Program-made: the position numbers and the translations under genes
The notes under the pieces: model-generated
What the model saw: the letters and a program-made list of their open reading frames with translations, nothing else
What the model was told of the DNA's origin: nothing
The model's database searches: none
Origin: Rosa chinensis
Taxonomy: Eukaryota > Streptophyta > Magnoliopsida > Rosales > Rosaceae
Length of the DNA stretch: 64,000 nt
Direction of reading: 5' to 3'
NCBI RefSeq assembly: GCF_002994745.2
Contig: NC_037090.1
Location: 35,707,001 to 35,771,000 of the forward strand
In this document: piece after piece, positions 1 to 9,925 of the stretch
How positions within the stretch are numbered: the stretch's first letter is position 1
Layout of the letters: each line of letters begins with the position of its first letter

Positions 1-651
1 TGCATTGGAGTTATTTCCACCTTTCATTTTTTCATAATTAGCCTCAGGAATTTTCTTTGTCCCAGTGGGCCTGGCATTGTTATTCAAGAGAATCTTATTT
101 TGTCTCTCAGCCACTTGCAGTAGGCTTATCAACTTATGGAAGGTTGTGATTCTTTTGTTGTCATAATCCAACTGATACTGGTTCGCTAGTATAAAAGCTG
201 AATTAGGAAAGGTGGTAAGAGTCTTGTAGATCATATCATCTTCTGTGATTTCCCTTCCACAGAAATTGAGACGTGCCTTTAAGCGCAACATGTCCTTGTT
301 GAAGTCATTGACCTTTTTATAGTCAAGCAAGCGGATTCCATTCCACTGAACAGCCAGTCCTGGGAGCAAAGTATCGTGAATGTTCCCAAAACGTCCTTTA
401 AGGGCATCCCACAGTGCTTTGGGTGTCTTCAACTGAAGGTACTCCCAGCATAGGCTAGGATCAATATGTCGCCTCAGAAAAATTAAGGCATCTGCTTTCA
501 CCTTATTAGATAGTTCATCATCTTTGGGATCAGTAATGGTGGCAGTGTAGTCTTTTACCACAAAGACAGTTTCCATATCGGAAACCCAACGGTGGTACTC
601 AAGTCCGTCTGAGTCCAAGATGTCAAACTCAGGTCGAGTTGGATCAACCAT
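1..651 (-). CDS. Copia-type gag polyprotein, N-terminal part (open at the left edge)
   Basis: An uninterrupted frame of 217 codons starts at the ATG whose first base is 651 and runs off the window. It begins MVDPTRPEFDILDSDG, followed by the aromatic/tryptophan block EYHRWVSDMETVF and later RRHIDPSLCWEYLQ, KALWDALKGRF and DFNKDMLRLKARLNFCG. This is the pattern of the UBN2/DUF4219 gag family of plant Copia elements, the capsid-like protein that packages the element RNA in the cytoplasm. The zinc knuckle expected further downstream is beyond the edge. No stop or frameshift is seen, so this copy could be recent. An unrelated host protein is unlikely because the LTR and leader sit upstream in the right order. 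Confidence 0.8.
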   Translation of the reverse strand, partial: MVDPTRPEFDILDSDGLEYHRWVSDMETVFVVKDYTATITDPKDDELSNKVKADALIFLRRHIDPSLCWEYLQLKTPKALWDALKGRFGNIHDTLLPGLAVQWNGIRLLDYKKVNDFNKDMLRLKARLNFCGREITEDDMIYKTLTTFPNSAFILANQYQLDYDNKRITTFHKLISLLQVAERQNKILLNNNARPTGTKKIPEANYEKMKGGNNSNA

Positions 652-2314
652 CTACATAAACAAGAGAGAAGAAATAAATTACGCAGTCATAAAGACATCC
701 ATGTGAATTATTTTCCAAACGTATGAATTAGATTTCAAGACCAAGATTCGTAATGGCCACATTTTTTTCTTCGATGCTATGTGAAAATACTTTATCACAA
801 TAAGTGTGTGTATAATGCGCATGAATTTTCATTATCATGGCCAAACGGTATTGATATGTTGCATTAAAAATAATCATAGCACATTTAAATATAGCATATA
901 AAAATAAACTACATGGCATGCTCAAATTTCACAAATAAACCATAAACAATGAAATATATAATCATGCTTAAAGGTAATTATATAAAACATAAAAACAAGG
1001 CATGCTTAAAATGATCAAAATTATCTAATTAAACATGCTTAATAACAAAATATAATAAAGGTATAAACAATAAGGTATAAAGCATGCTTAAAAATAGAAA
1101 ATATAAATAAAATTCACATGCTTTAGATTCCATGAATATATATCACATATATAATAAGCACTAAAATAGCATGCTCAAAAATAATAAAAAATAAAAAATT
1201 CTAATTATAAATAATTAAATATACCATAGTATGAAAATAAATAAAAGAGAACATACTTGGTATCAAGTAAATAAAATGATCCTAGCGCACGCGCGTGTTG
1301 ATGCAGGCGTGCGTAGCGATATTTTTATACTTGAGAACTGGGCCGCTTCCTCTTTTTTTTCCCTTTTTTTTTTTCAGTAGTGGGCCGGGTCTTTTATTCC
1401 TGTTTTTTTTTTTTTTTTTTTTCTGGGCCGGGAGGGGGGGCCTGTTTCTATCTTTTTTTTTTTTCTCTGGGCCACAGGCCAGCCCTTTTTTTTTCTTTTT
1501 TTTTCTTTCTACTGGGTTGCGTCACCACGCTAGGCCCATTTGTTTTTTTTTTAATTGGGCCGGACCTTTTCTTGGGCTAGGTCACTTTTTTTTCTCTTGC
1601 TGGGTCGGGTTAGCCTCTTTTCTGGGCCGGGTCAACCTGCCCCTTTTTTTTTTTTTTTTTTTTCTCCTCCGCGTTTGCTTCTTTCTGCTTGTTTGCAGAT
1701 GCGGTCAGTGATGCAGGCATGTCGGTGATGCAGGCTGTGGCTCACGGCCTAGTGAGCTGGGCTGCTAGGCGGAGGCAGAGGTGAGCGACTGGGATGAGTT
1801 GGGTGCCCTCAGCAATTCGATGGAGATGGAGGCTGGACGGAGCGGGGCCGATCCGGTGGTCGAGTCGGTGCTGCTGGCCGGTTTGGATCGGTGCAGTGAT
1901 GGGATTTGGTTGAGGCCTGCTGGAATGGTTGGTCAGCCGATGTTGCAGGCTCAGGAGGCGTTCTGGGCGAGCAGGAGGTGGCTACGTAGGTGGTGGCTAG
2001 GCAGGGCTTGCGGTCCCCGATCTGGTCGAAGGCGTGGGTGTGGGCTACAGGTGGTGCTGATGCACGGGGGGGCGCTGAGCGAGGCCCGGGTGGAGGCTGG
2101 AGGTTGGGATCTGCTGCAGGCGACAGGTGGGAGGCTCGTGGCCAAGAAGGATGAGGCCGGCTGATCGATCTGCAATTTTTTTTTTTTGGTGGCGGCAGAA
2201 GAAGAAGAAGAAAAAGTTTTTTTTTTCTTCTAGGTTTTTGTTTTTTTTTTTTCGACGGAAAAGAGAAAGAAAGTAGAAAATTCTTGGCTATTTGCTCTGA
2301 GCGTGCTGATAACG
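652..2314 (-). other. Untranslated leader of the gag element, AT-rich then T/G low-complexity
   Basis: Between the LTR and gag I see no coding frame. Positions 660-1260 are very AT-rich with repeated GCATGCTTAA-like words. Positions 1330-1690 alternate long T runs with GGGCC(G)GG words. Positions 1700-2170 are GC-rich and open on both strands but look like no known protein. The distal part (2180-2314) resembles 12250-12360. Confidence 0.5.
1340..1690. repeat. Imperfect T-run / GGGCCGG repeat
   Basis: About eight units of a poly-T run of roughly 9-20 bases followed by TGGGCC or TGGGCCGGG. It lies inside the gag-element leader, so the RNA would read A runs separated by CCCGGCCCA. Apparent reading frames here (Phe-rich) are composition artefacts. 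Confidence 0.6.
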
Positions 2315-2610
2315 TGTAAAAGTAAAAATGGATTGGAATTGGTCTACTCATTTCATTCATAACCCCTTCATATAGGGATAGGATTACAACGGAAATATCA
2401 ATTACATTGATGATACTAAATGCTGATTGAGCTGTGATTTGTAATTGCTTGATTCCCTCTTCGTCTGTTTCTTTGACGAAGGCACATAATGTGATTTTCC
2501 TTTAACAGTTTTGTTTTTCTCAAAGAACCAACGTTCTTGTTCCACCAGTGGGGAGCATAACAAGACATGGTCATTAGTCATAATGACAATCATCATTATC
2601 ACAATTTCAC
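2315..2610 (-). repeat. LTR of the gag element
   Basis: Ends in ...TTTTACA on the minus strand, directly followed by a CGTTATCAGCACGC primer-site-like sequence. A CCCTATATGAAGG TATA-like box lies near 2365-2380 in the minus orientation. About 180 bp are clearly shared with 12366-12628. The outer border is not resolved. Confidence 0.55.
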
Positions 2611-2660
2611 AATGTGTTCATTAATTCTGAGTCATAAGAACTATAGTAAGGTATACCGAC

Positions 2661-2738
2661 CTTTGTTTTCTGCAAGACACGGCCAATGGGCTCTTCCATG
2701 TCTGTAAGTTCATTGATAGACTTTTCAAGTGCAAAAAT
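2661..2738 (-). pseudogene. Isolated exon resembling delta-1-pyrroline-5-carboxylate synthase (P5CS)
   Basis: A 78-bp segment on the minus strand has an acceptor (TATCTACAG) and a donor (AAAG/GTCGG) and encodes exactly 26 codons, including DMEEPIGRVLQKT. The gamma-glutamyl-phosphate reductase half of plant P5CS has a very similar stretch (..ANMEDPIGRVLKRTE..) just before the nucleotide-binding core. P5CS makes glutamate semialdehyde for proline synthesis. No neighbouring P5CS exon is visible on either side, so this looks like a captured or stranded exon, not a gene. The start of the exon is duplicated next door (2841-2985), and that copy reads IFALAKSINDLAD, closer to the P5CS pattern. The family call rests on one short block. 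Confidence 0.45.
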
Positions 2739-2985
2739 CTGTAGATATCAAAAATAAGATGTTAATCCACAACCAAGTGATATGGGATTAAAAGATCAAA
2801 CAATATTTTAACTAAAAAAGTGAAAGAGGACTATAAGGTGTCTGCAAGGTCGTTGATAGATTTTGCTAGTGCAAAAATCTGTAGATACAAAAATTAAGAA
2901 TTTAATCCAAACCAACTAACCAAGTTATATGGGATTAAAATATCAAACAATATTTTAACTAAGAAAGTGAAAGAGGACTATATCT
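2701..2985. repeat. Tandem duplication of about 140 bp across an intron-exon border
   Basis: 2701-2840 and 2841-2985 align along their length: a TCTG(T/C)AAG start, GTGCAAAAATCTGTAGATA, TATGGGATTAAAA, CAAACAATATTTTAACTAA and GTGAAAGAGGACTAT are shared. The two copies differ at many sites, so the duplication is not recent. It doubles the 5' end of the P5CS-like exon with its acceptor. Confidence 0.75.
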
Positions 2986-3071
2986 GAACACGAGGAAACC
3001 TGCAAGAAGAATTACAATCCCACAAAGAGGCAACCTAAGCATGTTCCTCCTGATTTGTTTATGAAAACTAT

Positions 3072-3252
3072 TGTAGAATCGTTGTAAATCTGTATGTAAT
3101 TAGGATTTTATTTAATTAGAATATCCTGTAATTATGGAAAGATTGTTTCCTATTAGAGTTAGACTACTCCTTTGTATTTGTATATATATATCCCCATTAT
3201 GGGATGAATAGATTTATCGAATTAACCCTGAATTGAAGTATTCTTTTCTACT
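3072..3252 (+). repeat. 5' LTR of the deleted Copia
   Basis: Begins TGTAGAATCG and ends TTCTACT, so the usual final CA is not present. A TATATATATA box is at about 3180. Directly followed by the iMet primer site. Confidence 0.9.
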
Positions 3253-3264
3253 TGGTATCAGAGC
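3253..3264 (+). other. Primer binding site (tRNA-iMet type)
   Basis: TGGTATCAGAGC, complementary to the 3' end of plant initiator methionine tRNA, follows the 5' LTR without a gap. Confidence 0.9.
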
Positions 3265-3458
3265 CTAGTTCAATCCTTTGAACTTGAGCTGCATCCTTTG
3301 AATCCTAAACCCTGAATCCCGAAGAATACCACAAACCGCTGCGTACCACCACCGTTGAAATCAAACCATCCTGAATTTCAAACCACCATCACCCTACCTT
3401 TTTTTCAAAACATTCATATCCATCTTGAAACCCTTGAAAATCCAATCCTGCGAAAATC

Positions 3459-3785
3459 ATGAATTTCTCAATGATGCAATCAGAGAAACAGGCTATGGGG
3501 CATTCGGTAACTACCGAATTTTCTGTTATGGCCCAACGCAAACAGGGTCCTCCTCCAGGCTTCTCAGGACCTTCTCCACACCGTCCTCTAGGTAAACCAA
3601 ATCCATATGCAAACAAAAGGTGCATTATCTGTGGGGAATTAGGTCATAGCAAGGAGCGGTGCTATGAAGTGATTGATTACCCTGATTAATGGGACTTCAT
3701 CAAGAAACCGCGAAAGAATCTGGGCAAGGCCGCTGTTGCTACTAAAGAGGAAGTTTACCTAGACAATGCCTCCGCTAATGTAGCG
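3459..3785 (+). pseudogene. Copia gag remnant with zinc knuckle
   Basis: The frame from ATG 3459 encodes a short leader, a Pro/Gly-rich linker (GPPPGFSGPSPHRPLGKPN) and the CCHC knuckle CIICGELGHSKERC. It stops at 3687-3689 (DYPD, stop) and continues in frame with WDFIKKPRKN, so the stop is probably a point mutation. Normal Copia gag has about 200 residues before the knuckle; these are absent, so the protein could not form capsid. Confidence 0.75.
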
Positions 3786-3794
3786 CAGTCAGGT

Positions 3795-4640
3795 ATGAAG
3801 GGTAAGGTTACTTTTAATAGTACATGGATAATTGATACAGGTGCATCCGACCATATGACCAATGACCCAAGTCTTGTGAAAAACCTTAGACTTTCCCCTC
3901 AAGACGTTGTCTCTACTGCTGATGGTACTCCAACTCCGGTCATCGGAGAAGGTTCTATTGCTTTATCTGATACCTTAACCCTTGAATCTGTCTTAGTTGT
4001 TCCATCACTAGCTTATAATCTCTTGTATGTTGGTCAAGTTATTTTAGCTCTTGCATGTATTGTGACCTTCTATCCGTCTTTCTGTGTGTTTCAGGACATT
4101 CTGACTCGACGGATTCTTGGTTATGGTGTTAGAAGGGGGAAATTATACTATCTGGATCTGACAGAGATTGGAAAGAAACAGAAGCATCTTTTGGGACAAG
4201 CTAATCAGATCAACGGGGTAGAGAATGCGAAGGAAGCTGTATGGTTATGGCATCGCCGTTTAGGTCATCTATCCTTTTGTTATCTTAAGAAGCTGCAACC
4301 TCAATTGTTTTCAGTTGTTAGTGATTTGGATTTCCACTGTGACATCTGTGAACTGGCCAAGAGTCACCGTATTTCATATTCACCAAGTCTTAATAAAAGT
4401 CCTGTTCCTTTTATGAAGATTCACTCCGATGTCTGGGGTCCTGCGAAAATTCCTTCTCTTTCTGGAGCTCGGTATTTTGTAACATTTATTGATGATTGCA
4501 CTCGCATGACATGGGTGTCATTATTGAAGAATAAGAGTGTGATGTATTTGGAATGTTTACCGAATTTCACAAAATGGTGGCAACTCAGTATCAACAATCC
4601 ATCAGAGTGTTTCAGTCTGACAATGGTGGAGAGTTTGTGA
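3795..4640 (+). pseudogene. Copia protease and integrase fragment
   Basis: The frame encodes the aspartic protease motif IDTGASDHMT, the GAG-pre-integrase block AVWLWHRRLGHLSF with its zinc-binding HHCC surroundings (CDICELAKSH), and the start of the integrase core (HSDVWGPAKIPSLSGARYFVTFIDDCTR). After about 4540 the frame is lost. The next bases in other frames still spell integrase (SDNGGEFVNG, then AERKN near 4730). Reverse transcriptase is then missing. Confidence 0.8.
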
Positions 4641-4781
4641 ATGGCCCTATGATTGAGTTTTGCCGGTCACATGGAATTCGTCATCAAACCTCCAATTCTT
4701 ATACTCCTCAATAGAATGGTTTAGCAGAACGGAAGAACATGCAGTTGATGGAAGTTGTTCGTGCTTCCTTGTTTGGCATGA

Positions 4782-5456
4782 ATGTATCAACGTCTTGTAG
4801 GAAGGTTGATTTATCTTTCACATACTAGACCTGATATTGCTTATGCTGTGAGTGTTGTTAGTCAATTTATGCATTGTCCTAGTGAAGAGCATATGGATGC
4901 AGTCTTTCATATTTTGAGGTACTTGAAGAGGGCGCCAGGTAAAGGGTTACTGTTTCAGAAAAAAGATGAATTGGAAGTTGTTGGGTACACAGATGCAGAT
5001 TGGGCTGGTGATAAAACAGACAGATGTTCTACATCTGGGTACTTCACTTTTGTTGGAGGGAACCTTGTCACTTGGCGTAGCAAAAAACAAAAAGTCGTTG
5101 CCAGATCAAGTGCATAAGCTGAGTTCCGAGGTATGGCACATGGAGTATGTGAAATATTGTGGATTCGTAATGTCTTGAAGGACCTGGGTTACAAGCTTAA
5201 AAAGCCTATGGATTTGCATTGTGATAATACAGCTGCCATTGAGATTGCACATAATCCAGTTCAGCATGATAGAACAAAGCATGTGGAGGTTGACCGTCAT
5301 TTTATTAAAGAAAATCTTGATAGAAAGGTTATTCGCTTTCCATTTGTAAACTCAGAGGAGCAATTAGCTGATGTTCTTACTAAAGGAGTGTCCAGGAAGG
5401 TATTTGACAGCTCGGTTGACAAGTTGGGCATGATAGACATCTATGCACCAACTTGA
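4782..5456 (+). pseudogene. Copia reverse transcriptase C-terminus and RNase H
   Basis: Starts at MYQRLVGRLIYLSHTRPDIAYAV, the conserved block downstream of the reverse transcriptase core, so the deletion joined integrase to this point. RNase H follows with YTDADWAGD, then an in-frame TAA at 5115-5117 within ARSSA, then AEFRGMAHGVCE, LHCDNTAAIEIA, KHVEVDRHFIKE and LADVLTKG. The final stop is directly followed by the polypurine tract, as expected at the 3' end of pol. Confidence 0.85.
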
Positions 5457-5463
5457 GGGGGAG

Positions 5464-5644
5464 TGTAGAATCGCTGTAAATCTGAATGTAATTAGGATTT
5501 TATTTAATTAGAATATCCTGTAATTATGGAAAGATTGTTTCCTATTAGAGTTAGACTACTCCTTTGTATTTGTATATATATATCTCCATTGTGGGATGAA
5601 TAGATTTATCGAATTAACCCTGAATTGAAGTATTCTTTTCTACT
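5464..5644 (+). repeat. 3' LTR of the deleted Copia
   Basis: Same length as the 5' LTR (181 bp) with four base differences; followed by the ACTAT target duplication. Confidence 0.9.
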
Positions 5645-6022
5645 ACTATACCCAAAGCTATCATCAGAATCTATAGAAGATTAATTATAATCAAATGACT
5701 ATGTATACACAATCAGAATTCTTATTTCTATCTAATTCAGGTTTCGCTTTATGTTTGTCAGATATGAATCTATTATCAAGACATAAAGTTTATCATCTTA
5801 TATTGATCACGCAAACAAACCTACACACATAAAGTTGCCACCCCCAACTGTAATTCTTCTACACAAGATCATTTTTCTTACGAAAATTTACCCTATTTCA
5901 AAACCACTTGATTCTTAAACCCATAAGTTAACCTTCTCAACAATCAATGATCAATATTGAGATGAACTAATAACAACAACAAAAACATCAAACAAGTCAA
6001 CTTTAATGTTGTTGTGGCTCAC

Positions 6023-6107
6023 CTGAAAAGATTTAGGAACTATATCATCATGAAGTGAACATGGTTTCACCAATTGCAGCAGCTGTACAATCCAGGCCCT
6101 ACCAAAT
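6023..6107 (-). pseudogene. Candidate exon of an unrecognised gene
   Basis: An 85-bp minus-strand segment lies between an acceptor (AATGGCAG) and a donor (TTTTCAG/GTGAGCC) and is open for 28 codons (FGRAWIVQLLQLVKPCS...IVPKSFQ). The hydrophobic/basic mix looks protein-like, but I do not recognise the family. It is on the same strand as the P5CS-like and metal-tolerance-like pieces, but its phase does not join to them. 5650-6022 holds nothing I can identify. Confidence 0.3.
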
Positions 6108-6503
6108 CTGCCATTAATTTAACCGACTCAACTCTACACACCTCACTGCTCCCCAAAACAAAAAAAATAAAAACATAAAGGTAGACAATTAAACACACAG
6201 AACACAAAGATATAGTAGCACAAAATAAATGAAAATAACAAAGCTTTAACCACCTAGAACAAAGAAAATTAGTTTGACTTGAAAGCAAGAAACAATAGAA
6301 AGAAAATTGAAATAAAGACAAGAGGACAACTGCCAATGTCAAGAATATAGTAAGACGGGAGTGATCGAAACTAATCAAACCATATTATTCAAATACTAAT
6401 AGACGCATCATTACCTAAACTGGAGAAACTACATTGCAAAAACAAAGTTCCCAAAATTATTGGAAAAGTGGAGGGCAAGAGAAAGAAAATGTGAAATACT
6501 TAC

Positions 6504-6543
6504 AGCATTAGTAAAAGCTGATAAAACTTCAAGCTTCTTGCAC
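6504..6543 (-). pseudogene. Exon scrap resembling plant metal tolerance protein (cation diffusion facilitator)
   Basis: A 40-bp piece between an acceptor (AAATTAG) and donor (GCT/GTAAGT) reads CKKLEVLSAFTNA in one frame. Plant MTP5-type zinc/manganese transporters have a near-identical block (KRLEVLSAFTNA) in the second membrane region. Together with the piece at 6651-6733 it covers neighbouring parts of one protein in the right order. With the splice sites named, the joined frame is shifted, so the pair is probably not functional. Confidence 0.45.
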
Positions 6544-6650
6544 CTAATTTAAAGAATAAAAGGAAATCACAACTCACACGATTCTCAAATCCAAAAGCTT
6601 ATCAACAAAACAACTCACCATTTTCAGTGACATAGACATACCAATCTTAC

Positions 6651-6733
6651 CCATAACTCCATAAGTATAGAGTCCATCAGGCTTCTTTCGAGAACCAGCC
6701 ATTGCGACCATCAAAAACGTCAAGAAGCCTCAC
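6651..6733 (-). pseudogene. Exon scrap resembling metal tolerance protein, upstream part
   Basis: The minus-strand segment has an acceptor (CTTTTAG/GTGAGG) and donor (TATGG/GTAAGA) and reads FLMVAMAGSRKKPDGLYTYG. MTP5-type transporters carry a very similar stretch (MAASRKKPD..YTYG) just before the KRLEVLSAFTNA block. No histidine-rich loop or other membrane segment is visible nearby, so only a small slice of the gene is present. Confidence 0.45.
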
Positions 6734-7490
6734 CTAAAAGTTAAATGAAATGCAACAGACACCAAATCTGAAAACACACAACAGAGGAAACCAAGTACAA
6801 TTTAACAAAAATGTGTAAATTATATCACAAAATTACAAACTCAAATCAAATCGAATCAAGCATTGATTCATTGATCCGGTACCTTGGCCTCGTCCACATG
6901 CTTTCAACAACTGGGCTCGTCGCCATCTCAAGTAGCCTCGTCATCTTTGGGTTTGGCAGTGTTTCTGGTGGCTTCCTCTGGGTACCTCACACAGAATGAT
7001 ATACCGTCTGGGGTACCGATTCAACTCCCGGATCCTGAACCAATAACACAGCATTAGAGGGGTAAACCGTACCGGACGGTTTACGCCTCTCCGATGCTTG
7101 AGTGAGACACTAATATATAAGTGAATCAAGTAAATAGTGGATAAAGGAGTTATTACCCGTAAAAGATAGTTGTACTGATGCTTTAATACTCGAACATGGT
7201 AAAGGAGTTTCCTCTATCTTCGAGGTGGGACACAGGTTGTTCTTCTGATGCCATATCAGCTCTCCTGTTGTGTAATTAGATGGGCTGTGCTGGCCTTGCC
7301 CCGAGCCCTGGATGGCCGGGGTGACATCCCATATGAGGCCCGCCATGGTGGGTCGTGAACCCGGCCCATGGCATAGTGCCTGGGAGTACCGAAAGGCCCC
7401 CACCGATAGTGCCAAACCTAGTGAAGACTTCCCTAGTATGTACAGGCAGTACCAGAAGAGCCGCGGAACTGCATAATTTCTCTGCCTTTG
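6734..7490. other. No gene recognised; possible element remnant
   Basis: Short open frames on both strands show no family motifs. 7000-7100 has GGTACC-rich inverted words; 7250-7420 is GC-richer (GGCCGGGGTGACATCCCATATG) and resembles LTR or leader DNA, but I find no borders. Confidence 0.3.
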
Positions 7491-7492
7491 AG

Positions 7493-7660
7493 TTTATCTT
7501 GGATTGAAGAAGAAATCGAGAGATTCGGTGAAGGCTTCCATCTTCTGGAGACTAAGCTCACCGTCCTTGGAGTTGGAGAGAGCGAACTGACCGTCGGGAT
7601 TGGCAGATGCTAGGAATGGAGCGAGATCCCCTTTGCTACCAAGATCCCCTTTCTACATCC
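7493..7660 (-). other. Unassigned open segment on the minus strand
   Basis: The minus strand is open for about 55 codons ending at a TAA near 7493 and reads ..LAPFLASANPDGQFALSN..GELSLQKMEAFTESLDFFFNPR. It has protein-like composition but no family I recognise. It lies between the exon-scrap region and the LINE and may be a further captured piece. Confidence 0.2.
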
Positions 7661-7994
7661 TTTGGTCCTTCCAATTATAATTAATCTTTTGAGAGATGAG
7701 ATATGGGTTTAAGGCACTACTGAGGTCGAGAGAGAGAATGGGGAAATTTAGGTTAAGATAGGAACAGGGTTTGAGAGAGAGAGAGTATTTAGGAGATGGC
7801 GGTAGAGATAGATTTGGGTGGTCTTCTTCTCATAGATGGAAAGCAAGGAGAAGGACGACGTTGGCTCCATTGATTATGATTGGATTTGAACAAGCACTGA
7901 GAGAAATTGATCATAAGGGGGATTATGTCACTGAAGGAGAAAAAGAGAGAGGAGGAATGAGTGAGCACGGATGGGAAATAGTGAACGAGTGTTA

Positions 7995-9860
7995 TGCCAA
8001 AATTGACGCATTTGGTTTCCTAAAAGAAAAGGTGGAAAAAAGACTCCAAAGATGGAGGGAGAAAACGTTAAGTGCAGCGGGGAAGGAAGTACTTCTCAAA
8101 TCAGTCATCCAATCTATCCCAACCTATGTGATGAGTTGTTTTGAAATCCCAAAGCAATTGTGTCATGACATGCACCAACTCATGGCTAGGTTTTGGTGGG
8201 GAGATAAGGGGGAGGCTCACAAAATCCATTGGGTTGCTTGGGAAAAGCTATGTGCTTCTAAGGAGGAGGGGGGACTAGGGTTTCGAAATTTGATGTTATT
8301 CAACCTGTCTCTCTTGGCGAAGCAAGGCTAGAGGCTCCTAACAAACCCGGATTCCTTGGCAGCCAGAGTCTTCAAGACGAGGTATTACCCAAATTCTGAC
8401 TTTCTACATGCTTCCCCTGTGAAAAACATGTCCTTCACTTGGCGTAGTATACTTGCGGGCAGAGAAGTACTTGAAAAAGAAATGAGATACCAAATTGGCA
8501 GTGGAACTAGGGTTAATATATGAAGGGATCCTTGGCTGCCTTTGCCTTATTCCTTCAGACCCTTTTCACGGCCAATGGAGGGGACCTCTGAGTGGAGAGT
8601 TGTAGATCTCATCGATGCGGAGAACAGTGAGTGGATTGAGCCATTGGTTGACGAACTATTCACTAAGATGGAGAGTGATTTGATTTTGGGTATTCCATTA
8701 AGTTTGTGACAAATTGATTATCGTTGGATGTGGCACTTTGATAAAAAAGGGGTGTATAGCGTTAAAAGTGGATACCGAGTTGCATGTAATACTGAAGGCA
8801 GAACTGATAGAGCATCGACATCATCTCCTCCGGTGTGGCACTGGAAAGCAGTTTGGAGGGCTAATGTTCCTCCGAAAATCAGAACATTTGCATGGAGATT
8901 GATGCGTGGCATCTTGCCTACGCGCGTTGCATTGTCAAAAAGGGTGCCCATTGAAAATCCTAATTGTCTTTTCTGCCAAACCACTGTCGAATTTGACTTT
9001 CATATCTACAAATACTGTGAAGCTCTAGAGTGTTTATGGAGAGTAGGTGGCCTAAATTTGAAACCTAGAAGCTTCTGCGGCAATAATTTATTTGAATGGA
9101 TGCAAGAAGTGATCTCTACACTTGGTAAGCCAGAAGTTGATTTGTTTTTTGTCAGTTTATGGATTATTTGGATGGAAAGGAATAATATATTGTGGAGAGG
9201 TGGGGACTTTAACCCCATGCACATGGTGAGCTGGGCAAGTACTACTTTGGAGGAATATCAGAGGCTACATCAAAGTAGCTTGGTGCAAAAACAACGTCCT
9301 AAGGAACGTTGGAGGTGTCCCCCTGTGGGCGGCTAAAATTAAATATCGATGGTACTTTTCAAGAGGAGTCCGGGCAAGGTGGAGTTGGGGTGATCATTAG
9401 AGACGAGCATGGGAGATTTGTGGCAGCTTTGGCAAGGCCTTTCTCTCACGCGGGTTCTGCATTTCAAATGGAGGTTGAAGCTTACCGTGCTAGCCTATTG
9501 TTAGCCATCCATCAAGGTTCGACTGAGGTTGATTTGGAGTCGGATTGCTCATTATTGGTAAGTTATCTGACTAGTGATGTTACTGATTTGTCTACTATGG
9601 GGAGGATTTTAGATGATTGTAAGCATTATATGCATGGTATAATATCTCTACAGTGTAGGCATGTCTACCGTGAAGCAAATGGTGTTGCAAATCGATTAGC
9701 ACACCTTGCTAGTTTATCGTATGTTGATGATATTTGGTTAGTTGAGACACCTGCTATTATTCAGGATGTTCTCTATGAGGATGCTTGTTATAATTCAAAT
9801 GTAGCTAGGGGTTTAGGTTTAATGTCCCCCCGATGCAAAATTTTACTACTATTTCAATAA
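7995..9860 (+). pseudogene. LINE ORF2 C-terminal part: thumb, zf-RVT and RNase H domains
   Basis: In order: [20 protein letters not shown] and [14 protein letters not shown] (post-RT block), [21 protein letters not shown], then a zf-RVT region with WRANVPPKIRTFAWRL and NCLFCQTTVEFDFHIYKYC, and an RNase H domain with LNIDGTFQEESGQGGVGVIIRD, LESDCSLLV and HVYREANGVANRLAHLA. Stops at 8329, 8519 and 8707 and a frame change at about 9335 break it. Endonuclease and reverse transcriptase cores are absent. The RNase H aspartates and glutamate appear kept (D in NIDG, E in MEVEAY, D in ESDC). Confidence 0.85.
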
Positions 9861-9925
9861 ATGGAACCGGGCGTGAGGCTGACTAGGCTGGGTTCCAATA
9901 CCCTTTTAAAAAAAAAAAAAAAAAA
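7995..9925 (+). mobile_element. 5'-truncated L1-type LINE
   Basis: Starts abruptly in the C-terminal half of ORF2 and ends with a run of about 19 A at 9906-9925. Truncation at the 5' end plus a poly-A tail is the hallmark of target-primed reverse transcription. No convincing target duplication was found. Confidence 0.85.

Larger units (their letters stand above)
1..2610 (-). mobile_element. 5' part of a Copia-type LTR retrotransposon (gag, leader, LTR), cut by the window edge
   Basis: Read on the minus strand the order is LTR (about 2610 down to 2315), primer-site-like sequence CGTTATCAGCACGC, a leader of about 1.66 kb, then gag from 651 to the left edge. The LTR inner border is placed at 2315 because the plus strand there reads TGTAAAAG, which gives a minus-strand LTR end of ...TTTTACA. 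The outer border near 2610 is uncertain. A second, degraded copy of the same LTR and leader end lies at 12240-12628, which supports a dispersed retroelement. The pol half is outside the window. Confidence 0.7.
3067..5649 (+). mobile_element. Copia LTR retrotransposon, internally deleted, with target duplication ACTAT
   Basis: Two 181-bp LTRs (3072-3252 and 5464-5644) flank 2.2 kb of internal sequence, and ACTAT stands at both outer borders (3067-3071, 5645-5649). The LTRs differ at four positions by my count. The primer site TGGTATCAGAGC begins at 3253, directly after the LTR, and a GAGGGGGAG polypurine tract precedes the 3' LTR. Inside are zinc knuckle, protease, part of integrase and the RNase H end. 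Most of reverse transcriptase and the gag N-terminus are missing. It sits inside the minus-strand exon-scrap region. Confidence 0.92.

Noticed and set aside
1295..1711. Long Phe-rich open frame
   Set aside because: Made of poly-T runs in a retroelement leader; no protein-like composition.
1781..2360. Overlapping open frames on both strands in GC-rich DNA
   Set aside because: Both strands open by composition; lies in the leader between LTR and gag; no motif.
6067..6378. Hydrophobic minus-strand frame (MISFDHSRLTIFLTLAVVLL)
   Set aside because: Overlaps a candidate exon in another frame and looks like T-rich intron DNA.
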